Assembly (NCBI GenBank): GCA_002345545.1
Contig: DDVW01000007.1
Location: 30,995-62,342, forward strand
Origin: Stenotrophomonas sp. UBA2302
GTDB lineage: Bacteria > Pseudomonadota > Gammaproteobacteria > Xanthomonadales > Xanthomonadaceae
Length of the DNA stretch: 31,348 bases
Reading direction: 5' to 3'
Positions 17,874 to 27,500 of the stretch are shown here, in pieces. The number at the start of each line of letters is the position of its first letter. The stretch's first letter is position 1. A program made the translations under genes and the position numbers. The notes beneath the pieces are model-generated. The model was not told where the DNA came from and made no database searches. It worked only from the letters and a program-made list of their open reading frames with translations.

Positions 17874-18033
17874 TTGCGCGCTGGGGAGATCCGGCGCCTA
17901 TCTTAGCCGCTCGTTCCAATCAGGCAGGCTGGAACGCTCAATTTCCGGAGAACGCCGCCGCTACCGTTTTACTTCCCGGATATCGGAGCAGTGGGGCGTG
18001 GAACAGGGTGTCGGTTCAAACCTGAGGCAGCAG

Positions 18034-20193
18034 ATGATGGGCGTGCCACCGGCTTTTCCCGGCGCCGGCGAGGATGTGGCCGGAGACTGTCTGCCGATCA
18101 CGCCCGATCCCGGCAGCCACCTGCTGGAGGCACAACTGCACCACCTGCAACGGATCGCCGGCATGGGCAGCTGGGTCTGGGAAGCCGGTGCCGGCGGCGG
18201 ACGCATGCACTGGAGCGAGGCGCTGCACGCGGTTATCGATCATCCCCACGGCGCACTGCGGCAGGACCGGCGCTGGATGCTGCATCTGGGGCGCGGTGCC
18301 CGCACCCAGGTGCTTTCCGCCTGGCGGCGGGTTCTGCGCGAAGGCAGGGAATACACCTTTGATCTCGACCACCGCTCCGCCGATGGCAGTGCCATGCAGC
18401 TGCGCATCTGGATGCAGCCTTGTACGGATGCGCGCGGCGACGTGCAACGGATCATCGGCCAGGCCCGCAACATTTCCAGCCAGCGCCAGACCGATGCACT
18501 GATCCGCTGGCGTACCGAGCTGCTCAACCGGGTATCCGCACTGGGGGGAATCGGCGGCTGCGAGATCGAAGTGGTCGGCCGCGGCATGCTGTGGACCGAG
18601 GAGTGCTACCGCCTCCATGGCCTGCGCAAGGAACCGGTCGCGCTGGAACAGGCGCTTTCGCTGTACACGCAGGATTCCCGTGACAACTTCCTCGCCGCAC
18701 TGGACCGCATCGGCGCGGGAGGACTGCCCGAGCAGCTGGAACTGTGCTTCTACCGGCCGTCGGGGCAGCGTATCTGGGCGCAGGTGCAGATCGAGCTGGA
18801 CCGCCGCGAGGGGTTGCCGGAACGCTTCGTGGTGCTGTTCCGCGACATCACCCGCGAGCGCGAGGCCAACGAGCGTATCGAGCTTCTGGCCCATTACGAT
18901 CTGCTGACCGGGTTGCCCAACCACATGCTGCTGCGCGAGCAGGCCGACGAAGCCATCCTGCAGGCGCGTGAGGGCGGGGGGACGCTGGCGCTGCTGTTCA
19001 TCGACCTGGACGGCTTCAAGAGCGTCAACGACGCGTTCGGCCACGCCACCGGCGACACCCTGCTCAAGGTGGCGGCCGCGCGCCTGCACCAGAGCCTGGG
19101 CAATGCCGATCTTTTTGCCCGTTTCAGCAGCGACGAGTTCATCGTCATCCTGCGCGACCTGCCCAGCCCGGACGATGCGGCAGTGGTGGCGCGCAAGCTG
19201 ATCGCCTCGCTGGCCGAGCCGCTGTACCGCAACGATGACACCTTGAAGGTCGGCGCCAGCGTCGGTATCGCCCTGATGGAGGAATCGCGCAACGATTTCG
19301 ATTCGCTGCTGCGCGCCGCCGATGCCGCCATGCACGCGGCCAAGGCGGCCGGACGCAACACCTACCAGTACTACAGCCCCGAGGCGCTTGTGCGTACCCG
19401 GCGGGCGCTGGAGATCGAATATGCCCTGCACGGCGCGGTCGACCGGCAGGAGTTCTCGCTGGTCTACCAGCCGCTGGTAAACGTGTATCCCTCCCGGCCG
19501 CCGGCCATCGAAGCGCTGGTGCGCTGGGCATCGCCGGTGGTGGCCGGCTGTGGCCCGGCCGAGTTCATTCCGATCGCGGAAAAATGCGGGGAAATCAACC
19601 GCATCGGCGAATGGGTGCTGGATGAGGCCTGCCGCCAGGCGGCAGCATGGCGGCAGGGCGGGCTGGTGTTCGAGCGCATCGCCGTCAATATCTCGGCGCT
19701 GCAATTGCGTGAAAGCGGCTTCGCCAGCCGGGTGCTGCAGACCTGCGCACGACACAACTGGCCGCCGCAGCAGCTGGAACTGGAGCTGACCGAATCGGCG
19801 CTGGTCCGCGACAGCGATGCCTTGCGCGAATGTTTCGACATCTTCGAGAGCAATGGCATTTCGCTGTCGGTGGACGACTTCGGCACCGGCTTTTCCAATC
19901 TGCACTATCTGAACCGGTTCCCGGTGCAGCGGCTCAAGATCGACCGCAGCTTCGTGCAGGAGATGCTGCACGACGCGGCCATGGCCGAGGTGACCCAGGC
20001 CATCGTGCATCTGGGCCACGCGCTGGGCATGCAGGTGATCGCCGAGGGCGTTGAAACTCCGCAGGAAGAGGCGCTGCTGCGGCGCCAGGGGTGTGACGAA
20101 CTGCAGGGCTACCTGTTCTCGCAACCATTGCCCCCGCGCGAGATGAGCCGGTGGCTCAAGGCCGGGCAACAGCCGGGGGCGGGCAGGGCGTGA
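18034..20193 (+). CDS. PAS-GGDEF-EAL protein, predicted c-di-GMP phosphodiesterase
   Basis: A 719-residue soluble protein. Residues 30-150 and 160-275 are PAS-like sensor modules. Residues 285-445 are a GGDEF domain with signature SSDEF (365-369), so cyclase activity is probably lost and the domain may only bind GTP. Residues 460-705 are an EAL domain with all expected catalytic and metal residues: E493 (EALVRW), N552, E584 (ELTES), D614/D615 (DDFGTG), K635, E671 (AEGVE) and Q691. It is therefore predicted to hydrolyse c-di-GMP. The reading frame stays open far upstream into the ravS-like gene. ATG 18034 is chosen because GAGG lies 6 nt before it and no homology precedes it. Confidence 0.88.
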   Translation: MMGVPPAFPGAGEDVAGDCLPITPDPGSHLLEAQLHHLQRIAGMGSWVWEAGAGGGRMHWSEALHAVIDHPHGALRQDRRWMLHLGRGARTQVLSAWRRVLREGREYTFDLDHRSADGSAMQLRIWMQPCTDARGDVQRIIGQARNISSQRQTDALIRWRTELLNRVSALGGIGGCEIEVVGRGMLWTEECYRLHGLRKEPVALEQALSLYTQDSRDNFLAALDRIGAGGLPEQLELCFYRPSGQRIWAQVQIELDRREGLPERFVVLFRDITREREANERIELLAHYDLLTGLPNHMLLREQADEAILQAREGGGTLALLFIDLDGFKSVNDAFGHATGDTLLKVAAARLHQSLGNADLFARFSSDEFIVILRDLPSPDDAAVVARKLIASLAEPLYRNDDTLKVGASVGIALMEESRNDFDSLLRAADAAMHAAKAAGRNTYQYYSPEALVRTRRALEIEYALHGAVDRQEFSLVYQPLVNVYPSRPPAIEALVRWASPVVAGCGPAEFIPIAEKCGEINRIGEWVLDEACRQAAAWRQGGLVFERIAVNISALQLRESGFASRVLQTCARHNWPPQQLELELTESALVRDSDALRECFDIFESNGISLSVDDFGTGFSNLHYLNRFPVQRLKIDRSFVQEMLHDAAMAEVTQAIVHLGHALGMQVIAEGVETPQEEALLRRQGCDELQGYLFSQPLPPREMSRWLKAGQQPGAGRA

Positions 20194-20213
20194 TTCGCGA
20201 CGACAGGCCGATA

Positions 20214-20232
20214 CCCGGCTCCTGGAGCCGGG
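20214..20232. repeat. Perfect 8-bp inverted repeat after the PAS-GGDEF-EAL gene
   Basis: CCCGGCTC and GAGCCGGG flank a CTG loop, 21 nt after the upstream stop codon. No T-tract follows, so it is not a standard intrinsic terminator, but it could stabilise a 3' end. The remaining 180 nt up to the next gene is GC-rich. I see no clear promoter there and no c-di-GMP riboswitch. Confidence 0.45.
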
Positions 20233-20411
20233 CGGATCGGGCGGCGGATCGGCCTGGTACGGGCTGCTGCAACGGAGGACCTGTTTGATGCGAAACTACC
20301 CTGCAGTTCTGGTCCCCCAGGTTCCGGTTTGGCCGGTAACGGGAGCGGTCCAGACATCCGGCCCCAGGGGGTGCGCCCGGCCGGGGCGCAGGCAGGAGCA
20401 GGTGGTCCGAA

Positions 20412-23400
20412 ATGGAAGTGAAGGCGGCTTGTAAAACGTGTCCGACCGGCGGCGCCAGGGTGGTGCTGCGACGTGGTCGCTTGTATTCAGGAAATGTGCT
20501 GCGGTTGCTGGCGCTGCTGTTGTTGTTGCCCGGCATTTTCCCGGCCTGGGGGCAGCAGCGCATCGCGCTGCACGATTACAGTCGCGACCTGTGGAGCAGC
20601 GGCAACGGGCTGCCGCACAACACCTTGCGCGATATCGCCCAGACGCCAGAAGGCCACCTCTGGTTCGCCACCTGGGAGGGCGTGGCCCGCTACAACGGCC
20701 TGGAATTCACCGTGTTCGACCGTGCCAGCCGCCCGTCCTTGCCGGACAACGGCATCGGTGCGCTGCACGTGGATGGTGCCGGCCGGCTGTGGTTGGGGGA
20801 CTCGCGCGGCAACGTGACCCGTTTCGACCCGCAGGGAAACTGGTGGCAGTGGACGCCGGAGGCCGTGGGCGCGCCGGCGGTCATCATCGAGGCGATGCAG
20901 AAGGACAGCCGCGACCGGTTATGGCTGCTGTATGAAGGCGTCGGTCTGGGACGGCTGGACCCGGATGGCACCTATCAGCGTTACCTGCCACCGGCCCCGC
21001 TGCGCAACGCCATCAATTTCACCAAGCTGGTGGTGGATGCACAGGACCGGGTGTGGCTGGGGACCTTCGACGGGCTGCTGTATCTGGACGTCGACGGTGT
21101 CCTGAAGCGCGCACCGGAATCGTTCGGCTTGCCGCCCGGACTGGCGTGGCCGTACCGGGCCCCCGATGGCACCTTGTGGGTGGCGGGCGTGGAGCGCCTC
21201 TACCGGCTGGAAGGTGAGCGGCTGCAGCTCGAACACCGGCTTCCCGGCATCGGCCAGCTGACCAGCCTGTTGCAGGATCGTCACGGCGACCTCTGGCTGG
21301 GAACCGAAAACAACGGTGTGTGGCGGCTGGGCCCGAATGGCGTCGAGCAGCTGGGAGCGGCGGGAACGCCGCGGGATTCGCGCGTCACCCGGCTGCTGGA
21401 AGACCAGGAGGGCAGCATCTGGGTCGGACTGAATGGCGGACTGCTGCGGCTGCGTGCGGCGCCCTTCAGCAGCTACAGCCGCGCCGATGGCCTGAGCGGG
21501 GATTTCGTCCGCACGCTTGTGGAAGATGCGCGCGGGCAACTATGGATAGGCAGCAGCAGCGGCCTGGACCGGATGTCCGCGGACGGTCGCATCCAGCCGG
21601 TCGTGCTCGCAGCGGGTGACCAGGAGCCCTCGGTGCTGTCGTTGGCCGTGGGGGCCGACCATGGCATCTGGGCAGGCACCCGAGGCGACGGGGTTTTCCA
21701 TATCGGCAGCAGTGGACGGGTGCGCCACTATCGGCCCGGCAGCGAGTTGCCGCGTGGAAATTACCGGGCGGTGGCAACCGGGCCGGCGGGGCAGGTGTGG
21801 CTGGGCTCAGCCAACGGCGTGTTGCAGCTGGAGAATGGCCGCGGGGTTCCGCTGGAACTGCCGGACATGCCACAGACGGTGGTCCTCGCATTGTCCTGGC
21901 TGCAGGATGCGCTGTGGATCGGTACCACGGAAGGGGTGTGGCGCCTGCAGGGCGGGCACGTGGAGAAGCTCGACATCGCCACACTGGGAGACGCCCGCGC
22001 GGCCTATGGCTTCCGGCAGATCGGCCAGGCGGTATGGATCACCAGTGATCGCGGGCTGTACCGATATACCGGTGGAAAGCTGGCGCACGTCGGGCTGCAG
22101 CACGGACTGCCGGTGGACACGGTATTCGAGTTGATTCCGGACGAACTCGGCAACGTTTGGGTGAGCAGCAATCGCGGTGTTTGGCAGGCCCGGCTGGAGG
22201 CGCTGGAAGCCGTGGCCGACGGCAGGCAGGCGCGGCTGGAGGGGCGCATGTACCGCGAGATCGACGGCATCGCCAATGCGCAGGCCAATGGCAGTTCGGG
22301 ACCGGCGGCGATACGGCGCCGCGACGGCAGCATCTGGGTGGCGACCGCCGGCGGCGTCGCCGCGGTGAAACCGGCGGCGCTGGCGCATTTCCAGGCGTGG
22401 CAGGCTCCGCCTGCGGTGATTGAAAACGTGTCGGTCGATGGCAAGCCGCTGAACTGGAACGCTGCCGCCGTGAGCGCGATTCCCGGCGGCGCGCGGGTGG
22501 CGGTGTCCTATGCGGGACTGAGCTACCTGATGTCCGACCGCATCCGTTACCGCACGCGCCTGCAGGGACTGGAAGGGGAGTGGGTGGAGCGCGGCACGCA
22601 GCGCAACGTGGAATACGTGGGGCTGCCACCGGGCAACTATGTGCTGCATGTGGCCGCCGCGCACCCGGACGGCGCCTGGAGCGAAGGCGCGGCGCTGTGG
22701 CACTTCACCGTGCAGCCGTTGTGGTGGCAGCGGCTGGATGTGCGCATCGCCGCTTCCGTGCTGGCAATGCTGATGCTGTATGTGCTGTTCCGCCACGCGC
22801 TGCGGCGTTACAGGAACAAGAACGCCCGCCTGGAAAAGCTGGTCAGCCAGCGCACCCGCGACCTCGAGCAGCAGGCCGACCGCCTGCTCGCGGCAAACGC
22901 GGAAAAGAGCCTGCTGGCCGAGCGCCTGCGCGAGCAGGCCGAAGCCTTCGAACGGCAATCGCGGGAGGATGCGCTGACCGGGCTGGCCAACCGACGCGCC
23001 TTCGACAAGATCCTTGCGCGTGATGTGGCACGCGCACAGCGCAGCCGGCAGCCGCTGTCGCTGGTGGTGCTGGATATCGACCACTTCAAAAGCGTCAACG
23101 ACCGCTGGTCACACAGCGTCGGCGACCTCGTGTTGCGCAAGGTCGGGCAGCTGTTGCGCAGTACCAGCCGCGATTCCGACCTGCCGGCCCGGCTGGGCGG
23201 CGAGGAGTTCGCACTCGTGCTGCCGGATACCTCGCTGGCGGAGGCCCGGCTTATCTGCGAGCGGCTGCGGAGCCTGTTCCACGCACAGCAGGACTGGGCC
23301 GACATCGACGGACTGCAGCTGACCTTCAGCGCCGGCGTGGTGCAGCTGGATGTCACCGAGCTGACCCCCGAGCAGCTGTACATGCGCGCGGACCGTGCGC

Positions 23401-23447
23401 TGTACCGCGCGAAGAACGAAGGCCGCGATCGCATCTGCGAAGCCTGA
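20412..23447 (+). CDS. Propeller-sensor diguanylate cyclase (Reg_prop / Y_Y_Y / GGDEF)
   Basis: A 1011-residue membrane-bound diguanylate cyclase. A signal sequence or anchor is at about 29-46 (VLRLLALLLLLPGIFPAWG). Residues 55-660 carry many two-component-propeller blades of the form GxLWxGTxxGL, for example GHLWFATWEGVARYNG and DLWLGTENNGVWRL, folding in the periplasm. Residues 690-770 are a Y_Y_Y domain (LEGEWVERGTQRNVEYVGLP, then PGNYVLHV). A membrane helix follows at 778-797 and a coiled coil at 800-850. Residues 850-1011 are a GGDEF domain with intact GGEEF (929-933) and an I-site RDSD (920-923) five residues before it. It should make c-di-GMP with product inhibition. The start is uncertain: ATG 20412 has AGGAG upstream, but GTG codons at 20463 or 20496 would shorten the long N-region. 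Confidence 0.88.
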   Translation: MEVKAACKTCPTGGARVVLRRGRLYSGNVLRLLALLLLLPGIFPAWGQQRIALHDYSRDLWSSGNGLPHNTLRDIAQTPEGHLWFATWEGVARYNGLEFTVFDRASRPSLPDNGIGALHVDGAGRLWLGDSRGNVTRFDPQGNWWQWTPEAVGAPAVIIEAMQKDSRDRLWLLYEGVGLGRLDPDGTYQRYLPPAPLRNAINFTKLVVDAQDRVWLGTFDGLLYLDVDGVLKRAPESFGLPPGLAWPYRAPDGTLWVAGVERLYRLEGERLQLEHRLPGIGQLTSLLQDRHGDLWLGTENNGVWRLGPNGVEQLGAAGTPRDSRVTRLLEDQEGSIWVGLNGGLLRLRAAPFSSYSRADGLSGDFVRTLVEDARGQLWIGSSSGLDRMSADGRIQPVVLAAGDQEPSVLSLAVGADHGIWAGTRGDGVFHIGSSGRVRHYRPGSELPRGNYRAVATGPAGQVWLGSANGVLQLENGRGVPLELPDMPQTVVLALSWLQDALWIGTTEGVWRLQGGHVEKLDIATLGDARAAYGFRQIGQAVWITSDRGLYRYTGGKLAHVGLQHGLPVDTVFELIPDELGNVWVSSNRGVWQARLEALEAVADGRQARLEGRMYREIDGIANAQANGSSGPAAIRRRDGSIWVATAGGVAAVKPAALAHFQAWQAPPAVIENVSVDGKPLNWNAAAVSAIPGGARVAVSYAGLSYLMSDRIRYRTRLQGLEGEWVERGTQRNVEYVGLPPGNYVLHVAAAHPDGAWSEGAALWHFTVQPLWWQRLDVRIAASVLAMLMLYVLFRHALRRYRNKNARLEKLVSQRTRDLEQQADRLLAANAEKSLLAERLREQAEAFERQSREDALTGLANRRAFDKILARDVARAQRSRQPLSLVVLDIDHFKSVNDRWSHSVGDLVLRKVGQLLRSTSRDSDLPARLGGEEFALVLPDTSLAEARLICERLRSLFHAQQDWADIDGLQLTFSAGVVQLDVTELTPEQLYMRADRALYRAKNEGRDRICEA

Positions 23448-23492
23448 CGATGGGGGCGGCGCAGCCGGAAATACCGCCGCTGCAGCTATGAT

Positions 23493-23509
23493 TGGCGCCT
23501 CAAGCGCCA
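23493..23509. repeat. Small hairpin between the diguanylate cyclase and mrr
   Basis: TGGCGC and GCGCCA flank a 5-nt loop. TTGGCGCC (23492-23499) recurs at 23549-23556 inside the palindrome TTGGCGCCAA. The hairpin may be a weak terminator for the cyclase gene, or the repeated palindrome may be an operator in the mrr leader. A TATGAT hexamer at 23487-23492 could be a -10 box but lacks a convincing -35. Confidence 0.35.
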
Positions 23510-23575
23510 TTGCGGATTATCAGGCCCTGCCGTTGCAGCGCGGGCCCGTTGGCGCCAAACAGGGGCAAGAGACGC

Positions 23576-24463
23576 ATGGCGGAAGTAACCAAGGCCCGGA
23601 CCGGCCACCTGATACGCAAGCTGTTCGGCATCCTGCAGGCCCGGCCCGACGGCATGAAGGCCGCCGAAGCGCTGGCGGTGTTGGCCGCACAGGTCGAGAT
23701 GACCGCCTACGAGGCCGGCGACTACCCCACCGGTGGGCGCCGCTTCGAGAAGATCGTGCGTTTTGCCACGGTCGATACCGTCAAGGCCGGCTGGCTGATC
23801 AAGGACAAGGGCATCTGGTCGGTCACCGCCGAGGGCGCGCAGGCGCTGCAGCAGTACCCGGACGGCGAGCAGTTCTACCGCGAGGCGGTGCGCCTGTATC
23901 ACAAGTGGAAGAAGGCGCAGCCGGTGGTGGAAAACGACGAGGGCGATGACGAGGCGGTGGAGAAATCGGCCAGCATCACCCTGGAGCAGGCCGAGGAAAT
24001 GGCCTGGGCCGAGATCGAGGCGCACCTGGCCGACATGCCGCCCTACGAGTTCCAGGAACTGGTAGGCGCGCTGCTCACCGCCATGGGCTACCACGTGGCG
24101 TGGATCGCCCCGCCCGGCAAGGACGGTGGCGTGGATGTGATCGCCTACAACGACCCGCTGGGCACCCGCCCGCCGCGAATCAAAGTGCAGGTCAAGCGCA
24201 ACGCCAATTCGCCGAAGATCGACGTGATGGGCCTGCGCAGCTTCATGGCCGTGCTGGGCGAGGGCGATGTGGGCCTGTTCGTGGCCCTGTCCGGCTTCAC
24301 CAAAGATGCCGACCTGGAAGCGCGGCAAAGCCACCGCCGCATCACCCTGATCGACGCCGCCCAACTGGTCGAGCTATGGACCCGCCACTACGGCCAGCTC
24401 GATGACAGCGCCCGTCGCCGCCTGCCACTCAAGCCGGTGTGGTTTTTGGCGGGCGAAGCGTAA
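23576..24463 (+). CDS. mrr: Mrr-family type IV restriction endonuclease
   Basis: Mrr-type enzymes cut foreign or methylated DNA. The 295-residue product has an N-terminal winged-helix domain at about 5-110 (HLIRKLFGILQARPDGMKAA, then GWLIKDKGIWSVTAEG). An acidic linker at 118-132 (ENDEGDDEAVEK) follows, then a PD-(D/E)xK nuclease domain at 155-275. The nuclease residues are E161 (FQELV), D187 in GKDGGVDVIA, and Q205-V-K207 in KVQVKRN, all present. Length matches Mrr (about 300). ATG 23576 is chosen because homology begins there; the frame is open 28 codons further upstream. It lies 48 nt before the type ISP gene on the same strand, so the two probably form one defence operon. Confidence 0.9.
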   Translation: MAEVTKARTGHLIRKLFGILQARPDGMKAAEALAVLAAQVEMTAYEAGDYPTGGRRFEKIVRFATVDTVKAGWLIKDKGIWSVTAEGAQALQQYPDGEQFYREAVRLYHKWKKAQPVVENDEGDDEAVEKSASITLEQAEEMAWAEIEAHLADMPPYEFQELVGALLTAMGYHVAWIAPPGKDGGVDVIAYNDPLGTRPPRIKVQVKRNANSPKIDVMGLRSFMAVLGEGDVGLFVALSGFTKDADLEARQSHRRITLIDAAQLVELWTRHYGQLDDSARRRLPLKPVWFLAGEA

Positions 24464-24511
24464 TCCCACACGATTGTTTCCGCACGACATCCAATATTTT
24501 CAGGTTGAAGC

Positions 24512-27500
24512 ATGACCGCACTGAATCTACTCCTTGAAGGTTTCCGCAGCGCCTCGCTGTCCGAGCGCGAGAAGGGTACCTATTTCGAGGAATTGATCCT
24601 CGCTTACCTTCGTACCGAGGCCACCTATCGTGACCTGTACAGCAGGGTGTGGACCTGGGCCGAATGGGCGCCGGCCAACGGCTTCACCGCCAAGGACGAC
24701 GGCATCGACCTGGTGGCCGAGGTTGTCGGCACCGGTGAAATCCATGCCATCCAGTGCAAGTTCTACGATCCGGACTACAAACTGCAGAAAAAGGACATCG
24801 ACAGCTTTTTCACCGCGTCGGGCCGCAAGCCGTTTGCACATCGCATCATCGTCAGCACTACCAATCACTGGTCCGAGCACGCGGAAAATGCGCTGGTGGA
24901 TCAGCAGCCACCGGTCAGCAAGATCGATCTGCACGATCTGGAGGAAAGCCAGATCGACTGGTCGCGGTACCAGTCAAAAGTCGCGCCGGTCCTGAAACCA
25001 CAGAAATCACTTCGTCCGCACCAGCAGTCCGCACTGAAGGCGGTTGTTTCCGGTCTGGCCGATGCCGACCGTGGCAAGCTGATTATGGCCTGCGGCACTG
25101 GCAAAACCTTCACCAGTCTCAAGATCGCTGAAGCGATGGCTGGCAAGGGCAAGCATGTGTTGTTCCTCGTCCCGAGTCTGTCGCTGCTGTCGCAGACCCT
25201 GACCGAATGGACCCAGGAAAGCGCTATCCCGTTGCACAGTTTCGCCGTCTGTTCGGACAGTGACGTCGGCAAGAAGAAGGGCCGCAAGCAGGACGATGCC
25301 GTGCAGACCTTCGCCCATGAGCTGCGTTATCCGGCCACCACCGATGCCAGGCGGTTGGCGCTGGGCGTGGCTGCCCGCCATGACGCCGACCATATGACGG
25401 TGGTGTTCAGCACCTACCACTCCATCGACGTGATCCATCAGGCGCAGCAACAGGGCCTTCCCGAATTCGACCTGATTGTCTGCGACGAGGCCCATCGCAC
25501 CACCGGTGCTACCTTCGAGGGCGATGATGAAAGCGCCTTTGTACGCGTCCATGACGGCGATTACCTGCGTGCTGCCAAGCGTCTGTACATGACTGCCACG
25601 CCACGCATCTACGGCGATGGCGCCAAGGCAATCGCCGAACGCGACAACGCCACCCTGTACTCGATGGACAACGAGGACTGGTACGGCAAGCAGCTGTTCG
25701 TCATCACCTTCTCCGAGGCGGTAAAGCGCGGCCTGCTGGTGGACTACAAGGTCATCGTGCTGGCGGTGGAGGAATCCCACGTCAACCGCCGCCTGCAGGC
25801 GCTGCTCGCCGATGAGAACAACAGCCTGCGCGTGGATGACGCGGCCAAGATCGTCGGCTGCTGGAAGGCCCTGGCCAAACTCGGCATTACGGAGGATGGC
25901 AGCGACACACCCGAGCCGATGAAGCGGGCGGTCGCGTTCTGCCAAGTGATCGAACCCGGCAAGGGCGGCAAGACGCCGAAGGTCAGCTCCAAGGAAATCG
26001 CCGGCATGTTCCAGCAGGTCGTGGAGGCCTACCAGGACGCTGAGGACATTGAAGAGGCGGCCCGGCTTACCTGCGAGGCCGAGCACGTGGACGGCGGCAT
26101 GAACGCCAGCGAGAAGGAAGCCAAGCTGGACTGGCTCAAGGCTGCCGCACCGGATGACACCTGTCGCATCCTCTCCAACGTGCGCTGCCTGTCCGAGGGC
26201 GTGGACGTGCCGGCGCTGGATGCGGTGCTGTTTCTGACCCCGCGTAATTCGCAGGTGGACGTGGTGCAGTCGGTGGGCCGGGTGATGCGCAATGCACCGG
26301 GCAAGAAGCGTGGCTACGTGGTGCTGCCGGTGGTGATCCCGGCCGGCGTGGAGCCGCACGAGGCCCTCAACGACAACAAGACCTATGCCGTGGTCTGGCA
26401 GGTGCTGCAGGCGCTGCGCTCCCACGATGACCGCTTCGATGCGATGGTCAACAAGCTGGATCTGGTCGGCCCGGACCGCAGCAAGATGGAAGTCATCGCC
26501 ATCGCCGATACCGTGCAACGCAAGACCAGCACGTTGAAAGTCAGCCCGGCGGACAAGGCCAAGGGCAAGTACGCCATCGGTGAGAAGGCCGAGATCTACG
26601 GCCCGGCACCGGATCAGTTTGAGATGACCTTCGAAGTCGGCGAGATCGAGCGTGCGCTGTACGCCAAGGTGGTGGACAAATGCGGCAACCGCCACCACTG
26701 GGAGGACTGGGCTGACGATATCGCCAAGATCGCCAATACCCATATCGACCGCATCAGCGCGCTGCTGGAAGACGAAAGTCAGATCAAAGCCCGCCAAGCG
26801 TTCGATGCTTTCGCCGCCGAGCTGCGCGATGACCTGAACGACAAGGTCAGCAACGCTGAAATCATCGAGATGCTGGCCCAACACCTGATCACAAAGCCGG
26901 TGTTCGATGCGCTGTTTGCCGATTACAGCTTCGCCAGCCACAACCCCATGTCCAAGGCGATGCAGGCGGTGCTGGATGTGCTGCATGAGCAGCGCCTGGA
27001 AAAAGAAACCACCACGCTGCAGGACTTCTACGACAGCGTGAAGCTGCGTGCCGAGGGCATCGACAGCGCGCAGGGCAAGCAGAAGATCATTGTCGAGCTG
27101 TACGACAAGTTCTTTCGCAACGCCTTCCCGAAAATGACCGAACGGCTGGGCATCGTCTACACCCCGGTGGAGGTGGTGGACTTCATCCTGCATAGCGTCA
27201 ACCACCTGCTGCAGAAAGAGTTCGGCCAGACCCTGGGCAGCAAGGGCGTGCATATCATTGACCCGTTTACCGGCACCGGCACCTTTATCACCCGGCTGCT
27301 GCAGTCTGGCCTGATCAAGCCGGAGGAACTGGCGCACAAATACAAACATGAAATCCACGCCAACGAGCTGGTGCTGCTGGCTTATTATATTGCCGCGATC
27401 AATATCGAGTCCACCTACCACAGCCTGGCCGGTGGCGATTATGTGCCATTCGAGGGCATCTGCCTGACCGATACCTTCCAGATGTACGAGACGGAAGATC

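Noticed and set aside
17638..18033. N-terminal extension of the PAS-GGDEF-EAL gene
   Set aside because: It overlaps the 5' part of the divergent membrane kinase gene; ATG 18034 has a ribosome-binding site and begins the plausible protein.
18016..20169. 717-codon minus-strand frame opposite the PAS-GGDEF-EAL gene
   Set aside because: Composition-driven shadow frame; the plus-strand product has conserved EAL and GGDEF motifs.
20194..20411. c-di-GMP riboswitch before the diguanylate cyclase gene
   Set aside because: No GEMM-like conserved core was found; only a GC-rich hairpin without a T-tract is present.
25007..27421. 804-codon open frame on the minus strand opposite the type ISP gene
   Set aside because: Antisense shadow of a GC-rich gene; the product shows no recognisable domain, while the plus strand carries clear helicase and methyltransferase motifs.
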